This document shows positions 1-5,957 of a stretch of 6,646 bases of DNA, one piece after another; position 1 is the stretch's first letter, and each line of letters opens with the position of its first letter. The translations under genes were made by a program, and so were the position numbers. The notes under the pieces were generated by a model that saw only the letters and a program-made list of their open reading frames with translations, was not told the DNA's origin and made no database searches. The DNA comes from Candidatus Omnitrophota bacterium. GTDB lineage: Bacteria > Omnitrophota > Gorgyraeia > JAHIPI01. The DNA is taken from positions 1 to 6,646 of the forward strand of contig JAUWWU010000051.1 in the NCBI GenBank assembly GCA_030616695.1, given 5' to 3'.

Positions 1-258
1 AAGCCCAAAAAGCCAAAATCTGACTATATTGTTACGGGAATATATATGTATGACCGGCGCGTGTTTGACATCATAAAGACGCTCAAGCCTTCAAAAAGAA
101 GGGAACTCGAAATTACGGATGTAAACAATGCCTATCTCAGGAAAGGGGAGCTTTATTACGACATATTGAAGGGATGGTGGACGGATTGTGGCATGTTTGA
201 TTCACTTTTAAGAGCTAATAGTTTAGTCGCAAAAAAAGAAAGGGCAGATCGAAGATGA
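1..258 (+). CDS. rmlA: Glucose-1-phosphate thymidylyltransferase, C-terminal part (5' end outside window)
   Basis: The reading frame is open from base 1, so this is the last 85 residues of a longer protein. It would join glucose-1-phosphate and dTTP to make dTDP-glucose, the first step of dTDP-L-rhamnose synthesis, in the cytoplasm. Family hallmarks in order (visible-residue numbers): KPKKPKSDY (1-9), VTGIYMYD (11-18), ELEITDVNN (35-43), and GWWTDCGMFDSLLRAN (58-73), whose Asp62 is the expected metal-binding aspartate. Residue 34 is Arg where the family motif is usually RGELEIT. The protein stops only 12 residues after LLRAN, so it lacks the roughly 40-residue C-terminal extension of the E. 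coli-type enzyme and belongs to the short form. Its TGA stop overlaps the rmlB ATG (ATGA), and rmlB and rmlD follow, which supports the assignment. A related sugar nucleotidylyltransferase with another substrate is less likely in this context. Confidence 0.93.
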   Translation, partial: KPKKPKSDYIVTGIYMYDRRVFDIIKTLKPSKRRELEITDVNNAYLRKGELYYDILKGWWTDCGMFDSLLRANSLVAKKERADRR

Positions 259-1235
259 AGATTCTCATAACCGGCGGTGCGGGGTTTATAGGCTCAAATT
301 TTATCCGGTATTTTTTGAAAAAACACCCTGGCTATAAATTGGTAAACCTGGATAAACTTACTTACTGTGGAAACCTGAAAAACCTGAAGGATGTCCGGAA
401 TAACGCCGGCTACAAATTTATAAAAGGCGACATCAATGACCCGGATGCCGTAAAAAGCGCTATGAAGGGATGCGACATGGTGGTGAATTTCGCCGCCGAG
501 AGCCACGTAGACAGGTCCATAAAAAATCCCAACCACTTCATAAGGACTAATGTCCACGGGACATCGGTCCTTCTGCGGACGGCGAGGGATATGAAGATAT
601 CCAGATTTCTGCAGATAGGGACTGACGAGGTGTACGGAAGTATAGAAAAAGGGCGCTTTAGCGAAGAGAGCACTCTTAATCCCCGCAGCCCTTATTCGGC
701 AAGCAAGGCCGGAGCCGACCTGCTGTCGATATCATTTTATACCACATATAATCTTCCCGTTATTGTTACGAGAAGCTCTAATAATTTCGGGCCGTATCAG
801 TATCCGGAAAAGATAATACCGCTCTTTATAACCAACGCCCTTGAAAATAAAAAACTCCCTGTCTATGCCGACGGAATGAATATGCGGGACTGGCTTTATG
901 TCTTAGACCATTGCGAGGCGATAGATGTAGCATTACATAAAGGCGCAATAGGCGAGATCTATAATATATGCGGGCATAATGAGATTACCAATATAGAGCT
1001 GACGCGTAAAATTTTGCGATATATGGGAAAAGGGGAGGAACTGATCCAATTTGTTAAAGACAGGCCCGGCCATGACAAACGCTACTCTATGGACTGCATA
1101 AAGATTGAAAAACTGGGATGGAAGCCGCGCCATGATTTTGAAACAGCGCTTAAAGAAACCATAAATTGGTATAAGGAAAATGAGCAGTGGTGGAAGTCGA
1201 AGATGTCAGGCGCGCCAAAGGAAGCCATGGTATGA
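255..1235 (+). CDS. rmlB: dTDP-glucose 4,6-dehydratase
   Basis: This 326-residue extended short-chain dehydrogenase/reductase (SDR) converts dTDP-glucose to dTDP-4-keto-6-deoxyglucose, step two of the dTDP-rhamnose pathway, using bound NAD+. The Rossmann motif GGAGFIG is at residues 7-13. The dehydratase-specific triad TDE is at 123-125 within IGTDEVYGS, and the SDR Tyr and Lys are Tyr147 and Lys151 in SPYSASKAG. Other family blocks are AAESHVDRSI (80-89), RSSNNFGPYQYPEKIIP (173-189), MRDWLYVLDHC (210-220) and DRPGHDKRYSMD (269-280). Length is slightly below the usual 330-360. The ATG at 255 starts directly before the first Rossmann strand, with AAAGGG at 239-244 upstream. The start overlaps the rmlA stop and the gene's own TGA overlaps the rmlD start, so the three are probably translationally coupled. 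The TDE motif separates it from UDP-glucose 4-epimerases. Confidence 0.97.
   Translation: MKILITGGAGFIGSNFIRYFLKKHPGYKLVNLDKLTYCGNLKNLKDVRNNAGYKFIKGDINDPDAVKSAMKGCDMVVNFAAESHVDRSIKNPNHFIRTNVHGTSVLLRTARDMKISRFLQIGTDEVYGSIEKGRFSEESTLNPRSPYSASKAGADLLSISFYTTYNLPVIVTRSSNNFGPYQYPEKIIPLFITNALENKKLPVYADGMNMRDWLYVLDHCEAIDVALHKGAIGEIYNICGHNEITNIELTRKILRYMGKGEELIQFVKDRPGHDKRYSMDCIKIEKLGWKPRHDFETALKETINWYKENEQWWKSKMSGAPKEAMV
1217..1224 (+). promoter_or_regulatory. Ribosome binding site that decides the rmlD start
   Basis: AAAGGAAG lies inside the 3' end of rmlB, seven bases before the ATG at 1232. It favours this start over the in-frame ATG at 1187 and points to reinitiation at the ATGA stop/start overlap. 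Confidence 0.65.
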
Positions 1236-2176
1236 TCAAGAAAAAAGTCCTTATAACGGGTTCGTACGGAATGCTTGGCATAGATTTAATCTCCGTGTTA
1301 AGCCATACCTACGATGTCATATGTACGGATATTGCGAGGAGCAAAAACCCTGCCTGCAGCAAGAATGTTTTCATAAAATGCGACATAAGAAACAGGCAGA
1401 GCGCGATAGATACGGTAGTGAAGTCAAAGGCAGACGTTGTGCTGCATACAGCCGCCTGGACCGACGTGGATGGCTGCGAACTTGACAAAGAGAGCGCGAT
1501 GAAGATAAACGCCGAAGGCACGCATAATATAGCTTTAGGCTGCAAAGAAAGCAAGGCGATTATGTTTTATATTAGCAGCGATTTTGTTTTTGATGGCAGC
1601 AAGAACAGCACCTATAAAGAAGACGACAGGACCAACCCTTTGAATGCCTACGGATTATCCAAGCTTAAGGGGGAAGAGGCGGTAAGAAAGGAATTGGACA
1701 GATACTTTATTGTAAGGGCCAGCTGGCTTTTCGGCAAAAACGGAAAAAATTTCGTAGATATAATTCTGGACAAAGCAGGGCAGAAAGGGGCGTTAAAGGT
1801 TGTAATGGACCAATTCGGCTCCCCTACATTTACGAAAGATATCTCAAGGGCGCTTGAGAGGATGGTTTCACTCGCGTTAAAAAATAGAAATCTCGGCGGC
1901 GTCTATCATTTTGCGAACGGCGGAAGCTGCTCGTGGTTTAAATATGCGGAGGAGATCCTGAAAATCGCCGGCAAAACAGAGGCCAAGCTTTTACCTATAA
2001 CATCAGCAGAACTTGACAGGCCGGCTATTAGGCCCGGCATGTCCATACTGGATACAAGCAAATATTCGCAATTATGTAAAGAGACACCGAGGAAGTGGGA
2101 ATCTGCTTTGCGGCATTATCTCATTAATGAGGTGAAAATACCGGAGAGAAATTATGTACAAAGCCTTAAGAAATAA
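1232..2176 (+). CDS. rmlD: dTDP-4-dehydrorhamnose reductase
   Basis: This 314-residue SDR performs the final NAD(P)H-dependent reduction giving dTDP-L-rhamnose. Visible features are the Rossmann motif GSYGMLG (residues 10-16), HTAAWTDVDGCE (72-83), ISSDFVFDG (114-122), NAYGLSKLKGE (138-148) with catalytic Tyr140 and Lys144, RASWLFGKNGKNFV (162-175), DQFGSPT (193-199) and the substrate-loop segment ELDRPAIRPGMSILDT (260-275). The usual STDYVFDG block reads SSDFVFDG: the catalytic Thr is a Ser and the Tyr a Phe, both conservative changes. I chose ATG 1232 over an in-frame ATG at 1187 because it overlaps the rmlB stop as ATGA, has AAAGGAAG seven bases upstream, and begins directly at the first Rossmann strand; the longer form would add 15 charged residues lying inside rmlB. 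The 3' end overlaps the next gene by 23 bases. Position after rmlA and rmlB agrees with the function, although rmlC is not seen here. Confidence 0.95.
   Translation: MIKKKVLITGSYGMLGIDLISVLSHTYDVICTDIARSKNPACSKNVFIKCDIRNRQSAIDTVVKSKADVVLHTAAWTDVDGCELDKESAMKINAEGTHNIALGCKESKAIMFYISSDFVFDGSKNSTYKEDDRTNPLNAYGLSKLKGEEAVRKELDRYFIVRASWLFGKNGKNFVDIILDKAGQKGALKVVMDQFGSPTFTKDISRALERMVSLALKNRNLGGVYHFANGGSCSWFKYAEEILKIAGKTEAKLLPITSAELDRPAIRPGMSILDTSKYSQLCKETPRKWESALRHYLINEVKIPERNYVQSLKK
2143..2148 (+). promoter_or_regulatory. Ribosome binding site for the UDP-HexNAc dehydrogenase
   Basis: GGAGAG within the rmlD coding region ends five bases before the ATG at 2154. It supports the start that overlaps rmlD by 23 bases instead of a start further in. 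Confidence 0.6.
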
Positions 2177-3461
2177 AATTGAAAAAAAGTCGGCAAGGAT
2201 AGGCGTTATAGGGCTTGGGTATGTAGGATTGCCGCTGGCAGTCGCTTTCGCGGAAGAAGGATTCAGGGTCACAGGCATAGATACCAGTTCAAGAATGATT
2301 AAATCTATAAAAAGCGGCAAATCTTATATTTTGGATGTTCCAACCGAAAGAATTGCCGAACTTGTTTCAAATAAACTGCTTACCGCTACCGAAGAATACG
2401 CCGTTGTTAAAAAATTAGACGCTCTGATCATATGCGTCCCGACCCCCCTGGGCAAGACAAAAGAGCCCGATATATCCTTTATAGTAGCGGCAGTAAAAAA
2501 TATTATTAGGAACAGGAAAAAAGGCCAGCTCTATATATTAGAAAGCACTACCTATCCCGGGACGACGGAGGAGATACTTCTTCCGAAATTCCAGGAAGGC
2601 GGCTTTAGGGTCGGCAGAGATTTTTTTCTCGCCTTTTCTCCCGAGAGGGTAGACCCGAGCAATAAAGTTTACACTACCAATACTATCCCCAAAGTGGTAG
2701 GAGGAGTGACAAAGAAATCGACCGCATTGGCCGAGATGCTTTACGGCAAGATAGTAGGACAGGTTATCCCGGTTTCCTCAAGCAAGGTAGCGGAGATGGC
2801 AAAGTTACTGGAAAATACCTTCAGAAGCGTCAATATAGGGCTTGTCAACGAGCTCGCTTTGATGTGCGAAAGTCTGAATGTAGATGTGTGGGAAGTTATA
2901 AGCGCCGCCAAGACAAAACCTTTCGGATTTATGTCTTTTTATCCGGGCCCCGGCATCGGAGGGCATTGCATTAATATAGATCCTCTCTATCTTTCCTGGA
3001 AAGCAAGCCTGCACGGGTTTAAGTCGAGGTTTATAGAGCTTGCGGATAGGATAAATTCATCCATGCCACAGCATGTGGTAGGCAGGGTAATAAGCGCCCT
3101 TAACAAAAGGCGCAAGCCGGTCAAGGGCTGTAAAATACTGGTATTGGGGGTGGCATATAAAAAAGACGTTAACGATACGAGAGAATCCCCTTCTCATGAG
3201 ATAATAAGGCTGTTTTTAGAAGAAGAGGCCAGAGTCAGTTACTGCGACCCTTATGTCCTTAACATGGAAGTCAACGGCAGGACGCTTAAATCGATGAATT
3301 TGAAAAGGAGTTTTCTTAGGAAACAGGACTGCGTAATATTATCTACGGACCATGGCACATTCGATTACAAAAAGATAGCAGAAAATTCAAAGTTGGTATT
3401 CGACGCCAGGAATGCCTTTCACCATGCGGGCGTTAAGCGCAGGAATATTATTAAGCTGTAG
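2154..3461 (+). CDS. wbpA: UDP-N-acetyl-D-glucosamine 6-dehydrogenase, WbpA class
   Basis: This 435-residue enzyme of the UDP-glucose/UDP-mannose dehydrogenase family oxidises C6 of a UDP-N-acetylhexosamine to the uronate in two NAD+-dependent steps. The N-terminal NAD domain shows GLGYVGLPLA (20-29) and CVPTPLGKTKEPD (94-106), followed by LESTTYPGTTEE (129-140) with Glu130. SPERVDPSN is at 162-170. The central helix has the expected Lys and Asn (Lys217, Asn221). The catalytic Cys is Cys272 in PGPGIGGHCI (264-273), and the UDP-binding domain includes GVAYKKDVNDTRESPS (332-347). GGHCI and the SPER block mark the HexNAc class; true UDP-glucose dehydrogenases have GGSCFPKD. The roughly 15 residues before the Rossmann strand are WbpA-like and absent from WbpO/TviB types. 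One oddity is Asn274, where GHCIPIDP usually has Pro. The substrate is most likely UDP-GlcNAc, but UDP-ManNAc (WecC type) or UDP-GalNAc cannot be excluded. The next gene, an epimerase, starts 11 bases after the stop. Confidence 0.88.
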   Translation: MYKALRNKIEKKSARIGVIGLGYVGLPLAVAFAEEGFRVTGIDTSSRMIKSIKSGKSYILDVPTERIAELVSNKLLTATEEYAVVKKLDALIICVPTPLGKTKEPDISFIVAAVKNIIRNRKKGQLYILESTTYPGTTEEILLPKFQEGGFRVGRDFFLAFSPERVDPSNKVYTTNTIPKVVGGVTKKSTALAEMLYGKIVGQVIPVSSSKVAEMAKLLENTFRSVNIGLVNELALMCESLNVDVWEVISAAKTKPFGFMSFYPGPGIGGHCINIDPLYLSWKASLHGFKSRFIELADRINSSMPQHVVGRVISALNKRRKPVKGCKILVLGVAYKKDVNDTRESPSHEIIRLFLEEEARVSYCDPYVLNMEVNGRTLKSMNLKRSFLRKQDCVILSTDHGTFDYKKIAENSKLVFDARNAFHHAGVKRRNIIKL

Positions 3462-3467
3462 AAGGGA
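3462..3467 (+). promoter_or_regulatory. Ribosome binding site for the 4-epimerase
   Basis: AAGGGA occupies half of the 11-base gap between the dehydrogenase stop and the ATG at 3473, with five bases of spacing. This is the longest intergenic gap in the window and holds nothing else. Confidence 0.65.
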
Positions 3468-3472
3468 AACTT

Positions 3473-4405
3473 ATGGAGAGATACGTTGTTACGGGGGGAG
3501 CGGGTTTTATAGGCTCTAATATCGTAGAAGAATTGCTTAAAAAAGGCCATAAAGTGAAGGTAATCGATAATTTAATAACCGGTAAGAGGGAAAACATCGC
3601 TCCCTTCTTAAAAGATATAGAGCTGATAGAAGGCGATATAAGGGACATGGATGCTGCCAGAAAGGCCGTCAAGGAAGTGGATTACGTATTACATCAGGCG
3701 GCATTGAGGAGCGTTCCCAAATCGGTTGATGACCCCACGCTTAGCAATGACATAAATGTGAGCGGGACCCTGAATATGTTGATAGCGGCGAAAGAGGCAG
3801 GTGTAAAAAGGTTTGTCTATGCTTCAAGCAGCTCTGTTTACGGGGACTGCGATACCTTTCCCGAAAAAGAGGATTTTATCCTAAGGCCTATTTCACCCTA
3901 TGCGGTTTCCAAGCTTACCGGCGAATATTATGCATACACTTTTAGCAAGACATACGGATTGGAGACGGTTTCCCTTAGATATTTTAACGTCTTCGGACCG
4001 AGACAGAACCCAGAATCGAAGTATTCTGCTGTTATACCCGCCTTTATATCGAGGATGCTCAAAGGGAAATCCCCTATCATAGAGGGGGACGGAAAACAAT
4101 CCAGGGATTTTACGTATGTAGCGAATGTTGTTGATACCAATTTAGCGGCGGCAAAGGCCGATGGTATAAACGGCGAGGCCTTTAATATAGCCTGCGGCAC
4201 ATCGCATTCCGTCCTCAGCATCATAGAGAATCTCAATAAATTACTGGGAAAAGACCTCAAGCCCGAATTCGCGCCTACCAGAAGGGGGGATGTCCGTAAG
4301 ACAATGGCGGATATCTCAAAGATGAAGAAGTTGCTGCATATTACACCCAGGGTCGATTTCAAATCAGGCCTTAAAAAGACTTTGGAATGGTTCGGAGTAA
4401 AATGA
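3473..4405 (+). CDS. wbpP: UDP-N-acetylglucosamine (or GlcNAcA) 4-epimerase, WbpP/TviC type
   Basis: This 310-residue extended SDR probably inverts C4 of UDP-GlcNAc or UDP-GlcNAcA to the galacto form through a 4-keto intermediate with bound NAD+. Motifs are GGAGFIG (8-14), [15 protein letters not shown] (74-88), ASSSSVYGD (117-125), [11 protein letters not shown] (141-151) with Tyr143 and Lys147, [13 protein letters not shown] (168-180), [11 protein letters not shown] (210-220) and [14 protein letters not shown] (270-283). HQAALxSVPxSxxDP and [13 protein letters not shown] are typical of WbpP/TviC. In GalE-type enzymes the residue four after the Asp of the GD motif gates substrate size (Tyr in E. 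coli GalE, Cys in human GALE, Ser in WbpP). Here it is Thr277, small enough for N-acetylated sugars. This alignment is from memory. The HexNAc dehydrogenase just upstream matches the known WbpO/WbpP and TviB/TviC pairings leading to UDP-GalNAcA. Plain UDP-glucose 4-epimerase is the main alternative. Confidence 0.82.
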   Translation: MERYVVTGGAGFIGSNIVEELLKKGHKVKVIDNLITGKRENIAPFLKDIELIEGDIRDMDAARKAVKEVDYVLHQAALRSVPKSVDDPTLSNDINVSGTLNMLIAAKEAGVKRFVYASSSSVYGDCDTFPEKEDFILRPISPYAVSKLTGEYYAYTFSKTYGLETVSLRYFNVFGPRQNPESKYSAVIPAFISRMLKGKSPIIEGDGKQSRDFTYVANVVDTNLAAAKADGINGEAFNIACGTSHSVLSIIENLNKLLGKDLKPEFAPTRRGDVRKTMADISKMKKLLHITPRVDFKSGLKKTLEWFGVK

Positions 4406-5340
4406 AGAGAATACTGATAACAGGCGGCGCCGGTTTCATAGGTTCTCATTTATGCTCTTTTTTATATGAGAAAGGATTTGATATAATCTGCATAGACAAT
4501 CTCATAACCGGGACAAAAGATAACATAGCCCATATTTTAGAAGAAAAGAATTTCGAATTTATACAGCACGATGTGACCAAGTACATAGACATAGGCGGAA
4601 AGCTTGATTACGTACTGCATTTCGCTTCGCCGTCAAGTCCCATAGATTATGCAAAATTCCCCATACAGACGTTAAAAGTAGGTTCGATCGGCACTCACAA
4701 CGCTTTGGGTGTCGCGAAAGCAAAGGAAGCCAAGTTTTTACTGGCTTCTACGAGTGAAGTTTACGGCGATCCCACCGTCCATCCCCAGCCGGAAAGCTAT
4801 TGGGGTAACGTCAATAATATAGGCCCGCGCGGCGTCTATGACGAAAGCAAGAGATTTGCCGAAGCTATTACAATGGCATATCATAATACGCACGGCCTTG
4901 ATGTTAAGATAGCGCGTATATTTAACACCTATGGGCCTAAAATGAGAAAATCCGACGGCCGCGCGATCCCTACTTTCATCGAACAGGCAATAAATAATAA
5001 ACCTTTAACGGTTTTCGGGGACGGCTCCCAGACCAGGAGCTTTTGCTATATCTCAGATATGATAGGCGGGCTATATAAGTTGATGAATTCTGACATGAAC
5101 AGCCCCGTAAATATCGGAAACCCCGACGAGCTTACGATCATCGGGCTTACGGAGAAGATTATAAAACTGACGGGTTCAAAAAGTAAGATAGAATTTAAAA
5201 AGTTGCCCGTCGATGACCCCAGGACAAGGCGCCCTGATATATCCCTTGCTATAAAAAAACTGGGTTGGAGGGCAACTGTAGGCCTGGAAGACGGTTTAAA
5301 GAAGAGCATCGAGGGGTTTAAAGGAAATGAAGGAAGATAA
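4402..5340 (+). CDS. uxs: UDP-glucuronate decarboxylase family enzyme (UDP-xylose or UDP-N-acetylxylosamine synthase)
   Basis: This 312-residue extended SDR oxidises C4 of a UDP-hexuronate, decarboxylates it and reduces it again to the UDP-pentose. Motifs are [11 protein letters not shown] (8-18), [11 protein letters not shown] (73-83), [11 protein letters not shown] (90-100), [10 protein letters not shown] (115-124) with catalytic Thr117 and Glu119, ESYWGNVN (131-138), [11 protein letters not shown] (141-151) with Tyr146 and Lys150, [10 protein letters not shown] (172-181), [11 protein letters not shown] (206-216) and [11 protein letters not shown] (271-281). TSEVYGDP plus YWGNVN is specific to this family. 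It has HFASPSSP and [11 protein letters not shown] where well-studied UDP-xylose synthases have a CPASP block and GPRSCYDEGKR, so it lies in a different bacterial subgroup. The start at 4402 was chosen over the in-frame ATG at 4387 because it forms ATGA with the upstream stop and precedes the first Rossmann strand. No UDP-glucose dehydrogenase is in the window, so UDP-GlcNAcA is a possible substrate. Confidence 0.88.
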   Translation: MKRILITGGAGFIGSHLCSFLYEKGFDIICIDNLITGTKDNIAHILEEKNFEFIQHDVTKYIDIGGKLDYVLHFASPSSPIDYAKFPIQTLKVGSIGTHNALGVAKAKEAKFLLASTSEVYGDPTVHPQPESYWGNVNNIGPRGVYDESKRFAEAITMAYHNTHGLDVKIARIFNTYGPKMRKSDGRAIPTFIEQAINNKPLTVFGDGSQTRSFCYISDMIGGLYKLMNSDMNSPVNIGNPDELTIIGLTEKIIKLTGSKSKIEFKKLPVDDPRTRRPDISLAIKKLGWRATVGLEDGLKKSIEGFKGNEGR

Positions 5341-5953
5341 ATACTACAAGAGCGAAAGGAAAGATATTGCCGCATTGATCCCCCGCGACGCAAAACGCAT
5401 CCTTGATGTCGGCTGCGGTTTTGGATTGATGGGCAAGAACCTCAAGGAGGAAAGGGACCTTGAAGTGGTCGGCATCGAAAACGAGGAGAAAGCCGTCAAT
5501 ATCGCAAAAGGCAACGTCGACCAACTTATAATAGGCGACGTAGAAAACCTAAAACTGCCTTTTGAAAGCGGTTATTTTGATTGTATAGTGTACGGAGAGA
5601 TTTTAGAACATCTCAAAGATCCCTGGAAGGTCTTGAAAGAACACGCATATTATTTAAAGAAAAAAGGGCTTTGCATAGCAAGTATTCCGAATATAGCGCA
5701 TTACAGCATCATTAAAGGCCTTCTGAATGATATATGGGAATACAAACCATCGGGCATACTTGATGAAGCGCATCTGCGATTTTTTACATTGGAAGGCATA
5801 AAAGGTATGTTTAAAGATGCGGGGTATGTAGTAGAACAAGAGAAACGCTATGTGAGGGCGTCAAAGGTTAAGAAGGTGCTGAATATATTATCGGGCAGGA
5901 GATTTGAGCACCTGCTTACGGAACAATACCTAATAAAAGCAAGGTTGAGTTGA
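5327..5953 (+). CDS. Class I SAM-dependent methyltransferase, substrate unknown
   Basis: This 208-residue protein is a Rossmann-fold methyltransferase of the kind common in surface polysaccharide loci (Methyltransf_11/23-like). It is predicted to be cytosolic: I see no signal peptide or membrane segment. Motif I is ILDVGCGFG (25-33), the acidic residue after strand 2 is in GIENEEKA (49-56), [10 protein letters not shown] (70-79) is motif II, and [21 protein letters not shown] (83-103) contains the EHL block usual in this group. [13 protein letters not shown] (119-131) and [12 protein letters not shown] (143-154) are further family blocks whose His and Asp residues may contact substrate. The tail (residues 173-192) is basic. 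The ATG at 5327 overlaps the preceding gene by 14 bases; GAGGGG at 5311-5316 is a plausible ribosome binding site. An O- or N-methyltransferase acting on a sugar, or on a glycan chain end, is inferred from neighbours only. Confidence 0.85.
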   Translation: MKEDKYYKSERKDIAALIPRDAKRILDVGCGFGLMGKNLKEERDLEVVGIENEEKAVNIAKGNVDQLIIGDVENLKLPFESGYFDCIVYGEILEHLKDPWKVLKEHAYYLKKKGLCIASIPNIAHYSIIKGLLNDIWEYKPSGILDEAHLRFFTLEGIKGMFKDAGYVVEQEKRYVRASKVKKVLNILSGRRFEHLLTEQYLIKARLS

Positions 5954-5957
5954 AAAT

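Noticed and set aside
1187..1231. Upstream in-frame ATG giving rmlD 15 extra residues
   Set aside because: The extra segment lies inside rmlB, precedes the Rossmann strand and is not family-like; ATG 1232 has the better ribosome binding site and the ATGA junction.
1180..1485. Plus-strand open frame of 101 codons overlapping the rmlB/rmlD junction
   Set aside because: It is rich in Arg, Cys and His, shows no family motif, and runs out of frame inside clear rmlD coding sequence.
4071..4087. Hairpin CCCCT / AGGGG with a seven-base loop, considered as a terminator
   Set aside because: It lies in the middle of the epimerase gene, the stem is five base pairs and no T-run follows.
4387..4401. Upstream in-frame ATG giving the decarboxylase five extra residues
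   Set aside because: ATG 4402 overlaps the epimerase stop as ATGA, like other junctions in this operon, and starts right at the Rossmann strand.
3928..4449. Minus-strand open frame of 173 codons opposite the epimerase and decarboxylase start
   Set aside because: It is antisense to two well-supported genes and has no recognisable domain; its length follows from the codon pattern on the other strand.
5046..5393. Minus-strand open frame of 115 codons across the decarboxylase/methyltransferase junction
   Set aside because: It is a shadow of conserved coding sequence with no domain and no likely ribosome binding site.
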